From: an uncultured Loktanella sp.
Lineage (GTDB): Bacteria > Pseudomonadota > Alphaproteobacteria > Rhodobacterales > Rhodobacteraceae
Length of the DNA: 49,093 nucleotides
Direction of reading: 5' to 3'
NCBI GenBank assembly: GCA_937132065.1
Contig: CAKZNT010000059.1
Location: 1-49,093 of the forward strand
In this document: in pieces, positions 1 to 8,820 of the stretch
How the letters are laid out: the number at the start of each line of letters is the position of its first letter
Numbering within the stretch: the stretch's first letter is position 1
Made by a program: the position numbers and the translations under genes
The notes under the pieces: generated by a model
Told to the model about the DNA's origin: nothing
The model's database searches: none
What the model saw: the letters and a program-made list of their open reading frames with translations, nothing else

Positions 1-534
1 AGTTCGAGGAAAATGATGTCCGCCACATGCCGGGCAGTCACGCTGCCAGCCCCCCATCGCCATCTTGCTTTCGACGCCACAGCGCGCGCAAAACCGATGC
101 GAGCGGTGCCACTCCATGACAGCTTTGGCCGTCGCCGCCAGCTCTGCATCACGCGGGGAAAGGCGGGTCATGATCACACGTAGTTCCGCAAAGGCGGCAT
201 CCGGTACAGCAGGGTGCAGCTGTTCGGATAGATCAAGAAAGCTATCCAGCGCCTCATCATCCAGACCGGCAGGCGACCATCCTGACAAATCGGCCGCAAA
301 CACGGGCGTTTCGCCTTCGCGCCCCAGAAAAATCATCGACGTGGCGGCATCGGCTATCACAGGATGGTCCATTGGCAGGCGCATCAGTTCATCACCCGAA
401 ATCAAGGGCTTTCCGCGCCACAATACTATGGCACGCGCGTTGTCCTGCGCGCGCAAAGCATCAGCCTGACCTCGCATCTGCGCTGCACGATCAAGCCCTG
501 ATCCACCAAACGTTACTGTCTCTGCAATCTTCAT
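1..534 (-). CDS. nudC: NAD(+) diphosphatase NudC-like Nudix hydrolase, 3' end outside window
   Basis: The reverse strand reads from an ATG at 534 (MKIAETVTFGGSGLDRA) to the window edge, about 178 codons, with no stop. What is visible is the N-terminal domain of NudC-type enzymes, followed by the zinc-ribbon CARCG ... CPACGGHHFPRT near the edge. In this family the ribbon directly precedes the Nudix hydrolase domain, which must lie to the left of the window. NudC enzymes cleave NAD(H), and in some bacteria NAD-capped RNA, into NMN and AMP. The gene diverges from the phosphodiesterase at 625, with about 90 bp between the starts. Family assignment is firm; whether the catalytic Nudix box is intact cannot be seen. 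Confidence 0.88.
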   Translation of the reverse strand, partial: MKIAETVTFGGSGLDRAAQMRGQADALRAQDNARAIVLWRGKPLISGDELMRLPMDHPVIADAATSMIFLGREGETPVFAADLSGWSPAGLDDEALDSFLDLSEQLHPAVPDAAFAELRVIMTRLSPRDAELAATAKAVMEWHRSHRFCARCGVESKMAMGGWQRDCPACGGHHFPRT

Positions 535-624
535 CAGGCGGAAATGCCACGGACCAAACCTAAGTGCAATTTTTTCCGAACAGATGTGGTGGTGGTTGTA
601 TTAAATTCTCGCTAAAGTTGTGTC

Positions 625-2472
625 ATGCAAATACCCCGACCCGCCTTGCCAACCGGACGATTGCGCGTGCTTGAAACGACTGACCTGCACATGCAGTTGC
701 TTGACTATGATTATTTTGCAGATCGGCCTGACCCGCATATCGGTTTGATCGGACTGGCTGATCAGATCAGCGCCCTGCGTGAAGAAAAAGGCGTAACAAC
801 CCTGCTGTGTGACAATGGCGACCTTATCCAAGGCAACCCGCTGGCTGATTACGTCGCCAATCACTTTGAACATGACCAAACACACCCCATGATCGCCGCA
901 CTTAATGTCTTGCAATATGACGCAATGACCCTGGGCAATCATGAATTTGATTATGGGCTACAGTTCCTGCGGCAAACGCTTTCAAAAGCAGCCTTCCCGA
1001 TTGTCAGCGCCAATATCAGGTCCAACTGTGGGGATCCACTAGCCGCGCCTTTCACCATCTTGGAGCGGGAAATTTTACTTAGTGACGGCACGCGCCGCCC
1101 GATAAAAATCGGCATCACGGGCTTTGGCCCTCCGCAAATCTCAGATTGGAATGATCGTGGGGGCGGCGCGGATGTTTGTGTTGAAGACATTATTGATGCT
1201 GCCCACCAGATAGTGCCCAAAATGCAGGCTGCGGGGACTGACCTGATCATTGCACTTTGCCATTCTGGTATCAGCTCAGCACAGAGCACCTCGCGTATGG
1301 AAAACGCGGCCATTCCGCTTGCGGCGGTCGAGGGCATTGACGTGCTGCTGACTGGACATACCCACCAAGCGTTTCCCAATCCATCCATCGCTGACACGCC
1401 GGATGTCGATTACACCAGCGGCAGCCTGCATAAAAAGCCCACGGTCATGGCAAATTTTTGCGGGAAATCGCTGGGGGTCATTGATCTTGATCTGCACTGG
1501 AAAGCGTCGGGATGGTCTATTGCGGACCACACTGTCCGTTTGGAACACGCGCGCCCTGCCGAGGGCGACGAGACCTTGCTGCGCCAAAACCTACGCGCAC
1601 TGGTTGCCAAGCCACATGCCGCGACACTTGCCAAAATGCGCGCGCCTATTGCGCGAACAGCCATTCCGATCTTCAGCTATTTCGCGACCGTTCAACCCGA
1701 TCTCAGCCAACAACTTCTTGCCCGCGCGATGCAAGAGGCGCTTTGCGCGTCGCTTGCCCAAACCAAATTTGCGGCACTTCCCGTGCTAGCCGCAAAATCA
1801 TCATACCGATTCGGCGGAAGGAGCGGGCTGGGGCATTACATCGACATTCCCGCAGGGCCAATCACATTGCGTGATGCAGCCGCCATTTTCCCATTTGCTG
1901 ATGTCTTATGCGGTGTGCGGCGTACCGGCAGGCAACTTAGGCTATGGCTGGAACGGTCCGCCGCACATTACAACCAACTAAGACCCGGCCATGCCGATCA
2001 GCCCCTGATTAACCCGCAAAGTGCAGGTTACAACTGCGATGCGCTCTATGGTCTGACATATCAAATCGACCTGACGCAACCCGCCCGATTTGATACAAAT
2101 GGGCAGGAAATTGATGCAACTGCTCATCGGATCACGGATCTGAAACACAAGGGTACTCTCATTTCGGATGACGCTGTTTTTGTCGTTGCCACGAATAGTT
2201 TTCGCACGAAAGGCGGTGGCGGCTTCCCCGAAATCACACCTTCGGACATTGTATATCAGTCCACACGTTCGGTACGGGAACAGTTGATTGCACATCTCAA
2301 ACAGGCCGGGACCATTATTCAACCCGTTCAGCCCAACTGGTGCTTTGCACCTATCCCCAAAACCTGCGCTCAATTCGACAGCGCACCACAAGCACGCCAC
2401 CATCTGAATGACCCCATCAGGCACATCGGCCCCGGTGCTGACGGATTTGAAACATATCAGATCAACTTCTGA
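625..2472 (+). CDS. cpdB: 2',3'-cyclic-nucleotide 2'-phosphodiesterase / 3'-nucleotidase, CpdB-like
   Basis: A 615-residue metallophosphatase plus 5'-nucleotidase C-terminal domain protein. The metal-site motifs of the family are visible: LETTDLHMQL near residue 13, CDNGDLIQGNPLADY near 70, a GNHEFDYG motif near 107 and LLTGHTHQ near 244. The C-terminal substrate domain follows (FGGRSGLGHY, FPFADVL, later TNSFRTKGGGGFPE). CpdB enzymes convert 2',3'-cyclic nucleotides to 3'-nucleotides and then nucleosides. CpdB is usually periplasmic, yet the only possible start (an in-frame stop lies at 613-615) gives MQIPRPALPTGRLRVLETTD, with no signal peptide. A cytoplasmic location is therefore likely. 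It is not clearly operonic; the SRP RNA promoter begins right after its stop. Confidence 0.9.
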   Translation: MQIPRPALPTGRLRVLETTDLHMQLLDYDYFADRPDPHIGLIGLADQISALREEKGVTTLLCDNGDLIQGNPLADYVANHFEHDQTHPMIAALNVLQYDAMTLGNHEFDYGLQFLRQTLSKAAFPIVSANIRSNCGDPLAAPFTILEREILLSDGTRRPIKIGITGFGPPQISDWNDRGGGADVCVEDIIDAAHQIVPKMQAAGTDLIIALCHSGISSAQSTSRMENAAIPLAAVEGIDVLLTGHTHQAFPNPSIADTPDVDYTSGSLHKKPTVMANFCGKSLGVIDLDLHWKASGWSIADHTVRLEHARPAEGDETLLRQNLRALVAKPHAATLAKMRAPIARTAIPIFSYFATVQPDLSQQLLARAMQEALCASLAQTKFAALPVLAAKSSYRFGGRSGLGHYIDIPAGPITLRDAAAIFPFADVLCGVRRTGRQLRLWLERSAAHYNQLRPGHADQPLINPQSAGYNCDALYGLTYQIDLTQPARFDTNGQEIDATAHRITDLKHKGTLISDDAVFVVATNSFRTKGGGGFPEITPSDIVYQSTRSVREQLIAHLKQAGTIIQPVQPNWCFAPIPKTCAQFDSAPQARHHLNDPIRHIGPGADGFETYQINF

Positions 2473-2476
2473 CATC

Positions 2477-2505
2477 TTGCGAAGACCGTTGGATCAGCCT
2501 ATATC
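2477..2505 (+). promoter_or_regulatory. sigma-70 type promoter of the SRP RNA
   Basis: TTGCGA at 2477-2482 and TATATC at 2500-2505 are separated by exactly 17 bp. The expected start point, about 2511, coincides with the first paired base of the SRP RNA. This is a pattern match with no experimental support. Confidence 0.75.
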
Positions 2506-2509
2506 GGCG

Positions 2510-2607
2510 TTGAGAGGTTGGCGCGGGCGAGCGCCTCGCCAACCTGGTCAGGTCCGGAAGGAAGCAGCCATAACGAGCCCCGCTTGGGTCGTTGTCAGCC
2601 TCTCACC
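2510..2607 (+). ncRNA. ffs: signal recognition particle RNA (4.5S-like, small bacterial type)
   Basis: The universally conserved SRP RNA domain IV is present: GGTCAGGTCCGGAAGGAAGC, followed by AGCC, near 2547-2569, with the GGAA tetraloop and the asymmetric internal loop that binds Ffh. The ends pair as TGAGAGG (2511-2517) with CCTCTCA (2599-2605), and an inner stem GGTTGGC / GCCAACC is also visible. The size of about 98 nt is usual for alphaproteobacterial 4.5S RNA. The RNA assembles with Ffh to deliver nascent membrane proteins to SecYEG. The exact 3' end is approximate. Confidence 0.95.
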
Positions 2608-2609
2608 TT

Positions 2610-2628
2610 CAATTTGCGGCGCAAATTG
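2610..2628 (+). terminator. hairpin just after the SRP RNA
   Basis: CAATTTGC and GCAAATTG form a perfect 8-bp stem around GGC directly after the SRP RNA. No T-tract follows, so it may be a weak terminator, a processing signal or a 3' protection hairpin. Confidence 0.45.
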
Positions 2629-2664
2629 GAATGCTAGAAACACATCCAGCAAAGGAGGATGTTC

Positions 2665-2706
2665 ATGATTGTCGCATTAAACGCCCTCCCGGTCCGGGTG
2701 CGCTGA
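2665..2706 (+). CDS. possible 13-residue leader peptide upstream of rsgA
   Basis: A 14-codon reading frame (MIVALNALPVRVR, stop TGA) follows a near-perfect ribosome binding site, AAAGGAGGA at 2651-2659, with good spacing to the ATG at 2665. This is stronger than the site of any full-length gene nearby. The stop codon lies in the loop of a GC-rich hairpin (2689-2730). The placement between the SRP RNA and rsgA suggests a regulatory leader. I do not recognise the peptide, and its translation is an inference from the ribosome site alone. Confidence 0.45.
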   Translation: MIVALNALPVRVR

Positions 2707-2756
2707 AGCTATTTCCGCACCCTCGTCCGGTTCCCGCTGACGTCTTGACGCCAGCG
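2689..2756 (+). promoter_or_regulatory. two consecutive hairpins in the rsgA leader
   Basis: The first hairpin pairs GGGTGCG (2696-2702) with CGCACCC (2716-2722), extended by CCGG (2689-2692) with CCGG (2727-2730); its loop contains the leader-ORF stop. The second pairs CGCTGACGT (2735-2743) with ACGCCAGCG (2748-2756) with one mismatch. They end 29 bp before the rsgA start codon. Together with the leader ORF they look like an attenuation or translational control module, but no mechanism can be read directly. Confidence 0.4.
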
Positions 2757-2785
2757 CCTGACTTACCTTTGACGAGGACAGATCA

Positions 2786-3817
2786 TTGACAGATTTGACA
2801 CGCGACGCCCTTGGCTGGTCGCCCTTCTACATGTCCCAACTTGAACTTGAAGAGTTGGAAACCCTTACCCCTGCCCGTATTGCCACAGTCCACCGCGACC
2901 GTGTTGTCGGCTTTTCCGAAATCGGCACGCTTGAACTGACGCTTGACCCTGGCATCACGACTGCCGCTGTTGGCGTTGGCGATTGGGTGCTTTGCGCACC
3001 GGATCAACATCGGTTGATCCGGGTCTTGGATCGGCAAACCGAATTGACGCGCGGGACCGAGTATCATACCGGCGAAAAGCAGTTGATTGCGGCTAATCTG
3101 AACACGCTTTTCATTACCTCATCGTGCAACAATGACTTTAATCCTGCCCGGTTAGAGCGGTATTTGGCCCTTGCCCATGACGCGATGATCACACCCGTGA
3201 TTGTGTTGACTAAAGCGGATCAATCCGACGATCCTGACGCCTATATTGATCAGGCACGGGAATTGGGCCGCGATCTTGAAGTGATCGCGATGGATGCCAA
3301 AAACGACGATGTACCTGCACTGCTTGCACCATGGTGCGGCAAGGGGCAAACCGTGGCACTGGCTGGATCGTCGGGGGTTGGCAAAACGACGCTCGCCAAT
3401 GCGCTGACAGGCGGGTCGGAGTTGACGCAAGGTATCCGCGAGGATGATGCGCGGGGGCGGCATACGACCACGGGGCGCTCACTACATCGCTTGCCAACGG
3501 GCGGCTGGCTTATTGATACGCCCGGGATGCGGGGGCTGGGTGTTGCCGATGTCGCCGTGGGTATCGCGGCCACGTTTGAGGAAATCAGCGAGTTGGAAGA
3601 CGGCTGCAAGTTTCGGGACTGCAAGCACGAAAGCGAGCCTGGATGCGCGGTGCAAGCCGCGATTAAGGCGGGCGATATCGACCCCGAGCGGCTCAAGCGG
3701 TTTCAAAAGCTGGTGCGCGAAGACGCCCAAGCCACCGAGACCATCGCACAGGCCCATGCACGAAGCCGCAAGTTCGGCAAAGTGGTGAAGGCCGCGATGA
3801 AAAAGAAAGGGCGGTGA
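2786..3817 (+). CDS. rsgA: small ribosomal subunit biogenesis GTPase RsgA
   Basis: A 343-residue circularly permuted GTPase that checks late 30S subunit maturation and releases RbfA. The permuted order of G motifs is visible: G4 TKAD at 142-145, then G1 GSSGVGKTT at 194-202, then G3 DTPG at 244-247. The C-terminal zinc knuckle C274-x4-C279-x-H281-x5-C287 is intact. An N-terminal OB-fold occupies about residues 30-95 (GDWVLC). The start is TTG at 2786 behind GAGG (2775-2778). It is preceded by a long structured leader and converges on the phosphatase gene. Length is normal for the family. Confidence 0.95.
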   Translation: MTDLTRDALGWSPFYMSQLELEELETLTPARIATVHRDRVVGFSEIGTLELTLDPGITTAAVGVGDWVLCAPDQHRLIRVLDRQTELTRGTEYHTGEKQLIAANLNTLFITSSCNNDFNPARLERYLALAHDAMITPVIVLTKADQSDDPDAYIDQARELGRDLEVIAMDAKNDDVPALLAPWCGKGQTVALAGSSGVGKTTLANALTGGSELTQGIREDDARGRHTTTGRSLHRLPTGGWLIDTPGMRGLGVADVAVGIAATFEEISELEDGCKFRDCKHESEPGCAVQAAIKAGDIDPERLKRFQKLVREDAQATETIAQAHARSRKFGKVVKAAMKKKGR

Positions 3818-3833
3818 TGGGTTAAAACCCATC
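3816..3833. terminator. hairpin between convergent rsgA and phosphatase genes
   Basis: GATGGGTT and AACCCATC form an 8-bp inverted repeat overlapping the rsgA stop and ending at the stop of the opposite gene. It could act in both directions. No T-tract is present, so termination strength is uncertain. Confidence 0.4.
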
Positions 3834-4316
3834 CTACGCAGATGTGGCCCATAACATCTGTTTGTCTGTTTCAATCGCGCAGGGGCGCCGCGCGCGTAAA
3901 CGGGCAAGCGCCTGATCTGCGGGTTCCCCCAATGCGACAAGCGTGCGCAAAACGACCATGCCAGAGCGGCCACAGCCACCCAGACAATGAACAAGCACGC
4001 GCTCGCCTGCAATTAGGCGCGCAGCAACCCCGTCAATATAGGCCGCCCACTGCAAGGCATCCTGCGGGTCTGGTGTGTCGAAATCTTTGACGGGACGGTG
4101 GTCCCATTGCGCACCTTGCGCCGCGATCAACGAGCCAAATGCAGTCGCGCCATGTAATGCAAGTTCGTGGCCTTCAACGAGGGTCACAACGAGCGCAGGC
4201 CGCCAAGCCAGCACAGCCGCAACATCTGCATCATATGTGCCATTGCGCCCGACAAGCGGCGAGAGCGCCAAACGCCCCTGCCCCGCTGGCATTTCAAATA
4301 TTTCGAACCCTGCCAC
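3834..4316 (-). CDS. dual-specificity / protein-tyrosine phosphatase-like protein
   Basis: The cysteine-phosphatase signature HCLGGCGRSG (the CX5R loop) lies about 50 residues from the C-terminus, preceded by HRPVKDFDTPDP, which fits the general-acid Asp loop. The fold and size (160 residues from the chosen start) match small dual-specificity phosphatases. Substrate is unknown. The GTG at 4316 is preferred because an ATG further upstream (4379) would run into the divergent gene that starts at 4353; an ATG at 4292 is the alternative. Confidence 0.8.
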   Translation of the reverse strand: MAGFEIFEMPAGQGRLALSPLVGRNGTYDADVAAVLAWRPALVVTLVEGHELALHGATAFGSLIAAQGAQWDHRPVKDFDTPDPQDALQWAAYIDGVAARLIAGERVLVHCLGGCGRSGMVVLRTLVALGEPADQALARLRARRPCAIETDKQMLWATSA

Positions 4317-4352
4317 CTTGGCCCTCTTGCACGGTTGCACTACGTTGCAAGC

Positions 4353-4715
4353 ATGACCGAAAAGAACGACCTTGCACAAGACCGGACCGATTGGGCAGAG
4401 GACCGCACAATTCTGGCAAACGAACGCACCTTTGCGGGGTGGATGCGCACAGGCATGGCCTCGCTGGCGGTGGCGGTCGGTCTCAAGGCGGTGTTTGGCG
4501 ATTTTGAACCGACATGGATGGCGAAGTCAGTTGCCAGCTTGTTCGTCATCGCAGCACTTCTGATCTTTTGGTCGGCGGCGGCCCAATCCCTGAAAGCCCA
4601 AAAACGGATCAGCAGCCACGCGACTGCGCCACAAAGCGCGCGAAAAATGTTTGCGCTGGCGCTGATCATGTCCGTGGGGTCCCTCGCCACCGGAGCTATT
4701 TTGTGGTTACTGTAA
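4353..4715 (+). CDS. YidH/DUF202 family inner-membrane protein
   Basis: A 120-residue protein with the DUF202 signature LANERTFAGWMRTGMASLAV at about residues 22-41, then three hydrophobic segments (about 33-50, 53-76 and 98-119). No biochemical role is established for the family. It diverges from the phosphatase gene and lies 69 bp before dnaX. The ATG at 4353 is chosen because the longer frame upstream lies over the phosphatase gene. Confidence 0.85.
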   Translation: MTEKNDLAQDRTDWAEDRTILANERTFAGWMRTGMASLAVAVGLKAVFGDFEPTWMAKSVASLFVIAALLIFWSAAAQSLKAQKRISSHATAPQSARKMFALALIMSVGSLATGAILWLL

Positions 4716-4784
4716 TCACGGTGGACGCGCCCTTGCGCGCGCCCTAGTTTGGGCCTTGGCCCCCGAATCCAGATGAAAGCGATC

Positions 4785-6545
4785 ATGTCTGATACCCCGA
4801 CCTATCAAGTTCTAGCCCGCAAATACCGCCCCGAGACATTTGTCGATCTGGTCGGTCAGGATGCGATGGTGCGCACGCTCAAAAACGCGTTTGCCGCGGA
4901 CCGGATTGCGCAGGCCTTTATGATGACGGGGATCAGAGGGACGGGCAAAACCACAACCGCGCGGATCATCGCCAAGGGGATGAACTGCATCGGCGAGGAC
5001 GGGCTGGGCAAGCCAACCACCGAACCCTGCGGTAAATGCGAACACTGCGTGGCCATCATGGAAGGGCGGCACGTTGACGTGATGGAGATGGACGCCGCAT
5101 CCAACACGGGCGTCGCCAATATCCGCGAAATCATCGACAGCGTGCACTACCGTGCGGCTTCGGCCCGCTACAAGATTTACATCATCGATGAGGTTCACAT
5201 GCTGTCTACAGGGGCGTTCAATGCGCTCCTTAAAACGCTTGAAGAACCCCCCGCGCACGTCAAATTCATCTTTGCGACCACCGAAATCCGCAAGGTTCCG
5301 GTCACGGTCCTGTCGCGCTGCCAGCGCTTTGATCTGCGCCGTATCGAGCCAGAAGTGATGATCGCCCTGCTGCGAAAGGTATCAACAGCCGAGGGGGCTG
5401 ATATTTCCGACGAGGCGCTTGCGCTGATCACGCGGGCCGCAGAAGGGTCCGCACGTGACGCCGAGTCCCTGCTGGATCAGGCGATCAGCCACGGCGCAGG
5501 CGAGACCACCGCAGAGCAGGTCCGCGCCATGCTTGGCCTTGCGGATCGGGGCCGCGTGCTTGACCTGTTTGACATGATCCTCAAGGGCGAGGCCGCAGGC
5601 GCGCTGACCGAACTATCAGGGCAATACGCTGACGGGGCCGACCCGATGGCGGTGCTACGCGATCTGGCCGAGATCACCCACTGGATCAGCGTGATCAAGA
5701 TCACCCCCGAGGCCTCTGAAGACCCGACAATCAGCCCCGACGAGCGCACGCGCGGACAGGCAATGGCCGCCGAACTGCCAATGCGGGTGCTTAGCCGTAT
5801 GTGGCAAATGTTGCTCAAGTCGCTGGAAGAGGTGGCAATGGCCCCTAACGCGATGATGGCCGCCGAAATGGCGGTGATCCGCCTGACCCATGTGGCCGAC
5901 CTGCCCTCTCCCGAGGAGTTGGTCAAAAAGCTGCAAAATGCACAACCGCCCGCAGGGGGTGGCCCCGCTGGAGGGCGGCCCGCACCAACAGGCGGCGGCG
6001 GCACGACAAACGCGATGGGCACGAGCCACGCGCCGACACATAGCGGCCCGACTGGTCCCTCGGCATCTGGCGGAGCGCAAGCGGCGGTGGCAATGGCGAC
6101 TGACGCGCTCGCGCATTACGCCCGCTTTGAGGATATCGTTGCGCTGATCCGCAGCCACCGTGACGTCAAGCTCTTGGTTGAGGTCGAAACGGGCTTGCGG
6201 CTGGTCAACTATCAACCCGGACGGATCGAAGTGCAGCCAACGGACGATGCACCCGCCGATCTGGTCGGGCGGTTGGGGTCTCGGTTGCAGGCATGGACAG
6301 GCAACCGCTGGGCGATCACGGTGGTTAGCGAAGGCGGCGCACCAACCATCGCCGAAGTGCGCGACGCCAAAGAAAACGCGCTACGCACAGCCGCCCAAGA
6401 ACACCCCTTGGTGCAAGCCGTGATTGCCGCCTTTCCCAAAGCAAAAATCACCGAAATCAGAACCGAAGCCGACAAGGCGCAGGATGCAATGCTCGATGCG
6501 CTGCCCGAGGTCGAAGACGAATGGGACCCTTTTGAAGACGGCTAA
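4785..6545 (+). CDS. dnaX: DNA polymerase III subunit gamma/tau
   Basis: The clamp-loader ATPase, 586 residues from the ATG at 4785 (MSDTPTYQVLARKYRPETF). Visible are the Walker A GIRGTGKTTTAR at 49-60, a zinc module C68-x13-C82-x2-C85-x2-C88, Walker B DEVHML at 135-140 and the SRC motif (LSRCQRFD). Domain III follows, then a Gly/Pro-rich linker at about 390-440 and the tau-type C-terminal domain that contacts the polymerase and helicase. Upstream in-frame starts exist (TTG 4749, ATG 4773), but conservation favours 4785. It is first in a dnaX-ebfC-recR operon, a widely conserved order. Confidence 0.96.
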   Translation: MSDTPTYQVLARKYRPETFVDLVGQDAMVRTLKNAFAADRIAQAFMMTGIRGTGKTTTARIIAKGMNCIGEDGLGKPTTEPCGKCEHCVAIMEGRHVDVMEMDAASNTGVANIREIIDSVHYRAASARYKIYIIDEVHMLSTGAFNALLKTLEEPPAHVKFIFATTEIRKVPVTVLSRCQRFDLRRIEPEVMIALLRKVSTAEGADISDEALALITRAAEGSARDAESLLDQAISHGAGETTAEQVRAMLGLADRGRVLDLFDMILKGEAAGALTELSGQYADGADPMAVLRDLAEITHWISVIKITPEASEDPTISPDERTRGQAMAAELPMRVLSRMWQMLLKSLEEVAMAPNAMMAAEMAVIRLTHVADLPSPEELVKKLQNAQPPAGGGPAGGRPAPTGGGGTTNAMGTSHAPTHSGPTGPSASGGAQAAVAMATDALAHYARFEDIVALIRSHRDVKLLVEVETGLRLVNYQPGRIEVQPTDDAPADLVGRLGSRLQAWTGNRWAITVVSEGGAPTIAEVRDAKENALRTAAQEHPLVQAVIAAFPKAKITEIRTEADKAQDAMLDALPEVEDEWDPFEDG

Positions 6546-6623
6546 AAACGGGCGCACCCTTGTCGGACATGAGGGGCGATCGTATCTTAAGGGGAACGCA
6601 ACAGACATGGCATGGAGACGAAA

Positions 6624-6968
6624 ATGCTCAAAGGATTAGGCGGTCTTGGCGACATGACCAAGATGATGAAGCAAGCACAGGAAATGCAGGGCAAAATGGC
6701 CCAGATGCAAGCGGACATGGAGAATATCATGGTCGAGGGCATCTCCGGGGCGGGGCTTGTGAAGGCCACCGCAACGGCCAAAGGCGAGCTGAAAGGCCTC
6801 GACATTGATCCGTCAATCTTTAACGGCGACGACAAGGAAGTGGTCGAAGACCTGATCCTTGCCGCCATCAAAGATGCGCAAGCCAAGGCCTCCGAGCGCT
6901 CGCAAAAAGAGATGCAGAGTATGGCCGAACAAATGGGGCTGCCTGCGGGCATGAACCTGCCGTTCTAG
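6624..6968 (+). CDS. ebfC: YbaB/EbfC family nucleoid-associated protein
   Basis: A 114-residue protein beginning [20 protein letters not shown], with a Met/Gln-rich coiled N-terminal helix, the central [20 protein letters not shown] strand region and a C-terminal helix ending in LPAGMNLPF. All are typical of YbaB/EbfC, which form tweezer-like dimers that bind DNA. The ATG at 6624 is preferred over 6612 because GGAG (6614-6617) is correctly spaced. It lies between dnaX and recR, with its stop 1 bp before recR's ATG. Confidence 0.94.
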   Translation: MLKGLGGLGDMTKMMKQAQEMQGKMAQMQADMENIMVEGISGAGLVKATATAKGELKGLDIDPSIFNGDDKEVVEDLILAAIKDAQAKASERSQKEMQSMAEQMGLPAGMNLPF

Positions 6969-6969
6969 G

Positions 6970-7563
6970 ATGAGCAACGGGACGGACGACCTCGACAACC
7001 TGATCGCGCTGCTTGCGAAACTTCCGGGGCTTGGGCCGCGGTCGGCGCGCAGGGCCGTCCTTCATCTGATCAAAAAGCGTAGCCTCGTCCTGATACCATT
7101 GGCCGAGGCGATGCACCGCGTGGGCGCAAGTGCGCGCGAGTGCCTCAACTGCGGCAACATCGGCACAACCGACATTTGCGATATCTGTGCTGCGGACAAG
7201 CGGGCGACAGGGCAAATCTGCGTTGTCGAGGATGTGGCCGATCTCTGGGCGATGGAACGCTCTGGCGTGTTTAAAGGGCGCTATCACGTGCTTGGCGGCA
7301 CGCTTTCGGCGCTTGATGCCGTTGGGCCTGACGAGCTGCGCATTCCCAAACTGCTCGACCGGATCGCGACCGAAGGGGTGCAAGAGGTCATTCTGGCCCT
7401 TGGCGCCACGATCGACGGGCACACAACCGCACATTATATATCGGACCAATTGTCAGGCGTTTTGGTGACTTCCCTCGCCCAAGGCGTGCCTGTGGGCGGC
7501 GAGCTTGATTATCTGGATGACGGCACAATAACCGCCGCGCTGAATGCCAGAAAAGCACTATAA
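6970..7563 (+). CDS. recR: recombination mediator RecR
   Basis: A 197-residue protein with the N-terminal helix-hairpin-helix ([20 protein letters not shown]), the four-cysteine zinc finger C58-x2-C61-x8-C70-x2-C73 and a Toprim domain starting at [13 protein letters not shown]. The C-terminal dimer and Walker B-like segment ([19 protein letters not shown]) is present. RecR works with RecO and RecF to load RecA at gaps. It is the last gene of the dnaX operon. Confidence 0.96.
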   Translation: MSNGTDDLDNLIALLAKLPGLGPRSARRAVLHLIKKRSLVLIPLAEAMHRVGASARECLNCGNIGTTDICDICAADKRATGQICVVEDVADLWAMERSGVFKGRYHVLGGTLSALDAVGPDELRIPKLLDRIATEGVQEVILALGATIDGHTTAHYISDQLSGVLVTSLAQGVPVGGELDYLDDGTITAALNARKAL

Positions 7564-7689
7564 GGCAAAAACCCTACGTGAAATCCGTGCAATTTGCTAT
7601 TTCAGGCTGGAAACGTGCCCAAAAGGGATTATGTAGCACCAATCTAAATATCGTTAACATTGCGCATTTCGCAACCGTTGGAGCACTTC

Positions 7690-8820
7690 ATGTCAGATAC
7701 ACCCACCCCCAAGCCGCTCGATTTTGACACCGAGCGCGGCGCAACGCGTTCGAAATGGGTTGCAGGCGGGTTGGTCATCGCCATCGTCGCTTGGATGGGC
7801 AGTGGCATGGTTGCCCCGCAAGAGGACGCCAGCACTCAGGTGCAAGCAGAGCCTGCCGCGCGCATCATTTCTGTCGCCGTTGCGCCCTCGACTGCACAGA
7901 CCGTGACGCAATATTTCGTCGCCGAGGGGCAAGCGATGCCTGACCGCACATCGGCCATGCGCGCCGAGGCGACAGGACAAATCAAAGAGGTGCTCGTCAA
8001 CAAGGGCGATACTGTGGAAAGCGGACAGGTCATCGCGCGTTTTGACATCGTTCAGAACGAAGCGGACCTGAACCGCGCCCAAGAGGAAAGAGCTCGCGCC
8101 AAGCGTGAATTTGACAACTCCGAAACCCTCGTTGATCGGGGCGTGGCGACAAACGACCGCCTGTCGCAGGCGCGTGCGGCACTGGCATCCGCCGAGGCCG
8201 CCGTCACTGCGGCTCAGAAATCGTTTGAGAATAGCGAAATTACCGCCGCCTTTGCGGGTCGGATCGAGGCGCTTGACCTGAATGCAGGAGAGTTTGTCGC
8301 GGCGGGAACCGAGGTCGGGCAGATCGTCGACAACACGCCGTTGACCGTCACCATTCAAGTGCCGCAACAATCGTTGCGTGACATTGAGGCAGGGCAAACA
8401 GCGACTGTCACCTTTATCACGGGTGAAGAGCTTGAGGGCACTGTCGGGTTTGTCGGCTCTAGCGCCGATGCCGCCACCCGCACATTCCTTGCGGAGATCA
8501 CCGTCGAGAATGCCGATGGCGCCGTGCCTGCCGGCGTTAGCGCCGAAATCCGTATCCCTATTGGCGAGGCAACTGCGCATTTCCTGTCCCCTGCGATCCT
8601 GTCGCTTGGCACGGATGGCACGCTTGGGATCAAGACCGTGGACGCTGACAAAAAGGTCGTCTTTGCCCCCATCGAAATCGAGCGGGCGCAGACCGACGGG
8701 ATCTGGGTCAGCGGCCTTGGGGACAGCGTTGACATCATCACGATTGGCCAAGGGTATGTGAACAACGGCCAGATCGTTAATCCGCTAACCGAAACCGAGC
8801 TAGCCGAGGCTTCCCAATGA
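7690..8820 (+). CDS. RND efflux periplasmic adaptor (membrane fusion) protein
   Basis: A 376-residue HlyD/AcrA-type protein. A single N-terminal membrane anchor lies at about 21-40 (WVAGGLVIAIVAWMGSGMVA). The lipoyl half-motifs (TGQIKEVLVNKGDTVESGQV and, after a coiled-coil hairpin at about 115-185, FAGRIEALDLNAGEFVAAGT) are followed by beta-barrel and membrane-proximal domains. The ATG at 7690 follows GGAG at 7680-7683. The stop overlaps the permease start by 4 bp, so the two are translationally coupled. Substrate cannot be told from sequence. No outer-membrane channel gene is adjacent. Confidence 0.9.
   Translation: MSDTPTPKPLDFDTERGATRSKWVAGGLVIAIVAWMGSGMVAPQEDASTQVQAEPAARIISVAVAPSTAQTVTQYFVAEGQAMPDRTSAMRAEATGQIKEVLVNKGDTVESGQVIARFDIVQNEADLNRAQEERARAKREFDNSETLVDRGVATNDRLSQARAALASAEAAVTAAQKSFENSEITAAFAGRIEALDLNAGEFVAAGTEVGQIVDNTPLTVTIQVPQQSLRDIEAGQTATVTFITGEELEGTVGFVGSSADAATRTFLAEITVENADGAVPAGVSAEIRIPIGEATAHFLSPAILSLGTDGTLGIKTVDADKKVVFAPIEIERAQTDGIWVSGLGDSVDIITIGQGYVNNGQIVNPLTETELAEASQ

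Noticed and set aside
4812-6215. Several long frames on the minus strand under dnaX
   Set aside because: Long antisense frames are expected in GC-rich coding DNA; dnaX is unambiguous, and the frames lack domains.
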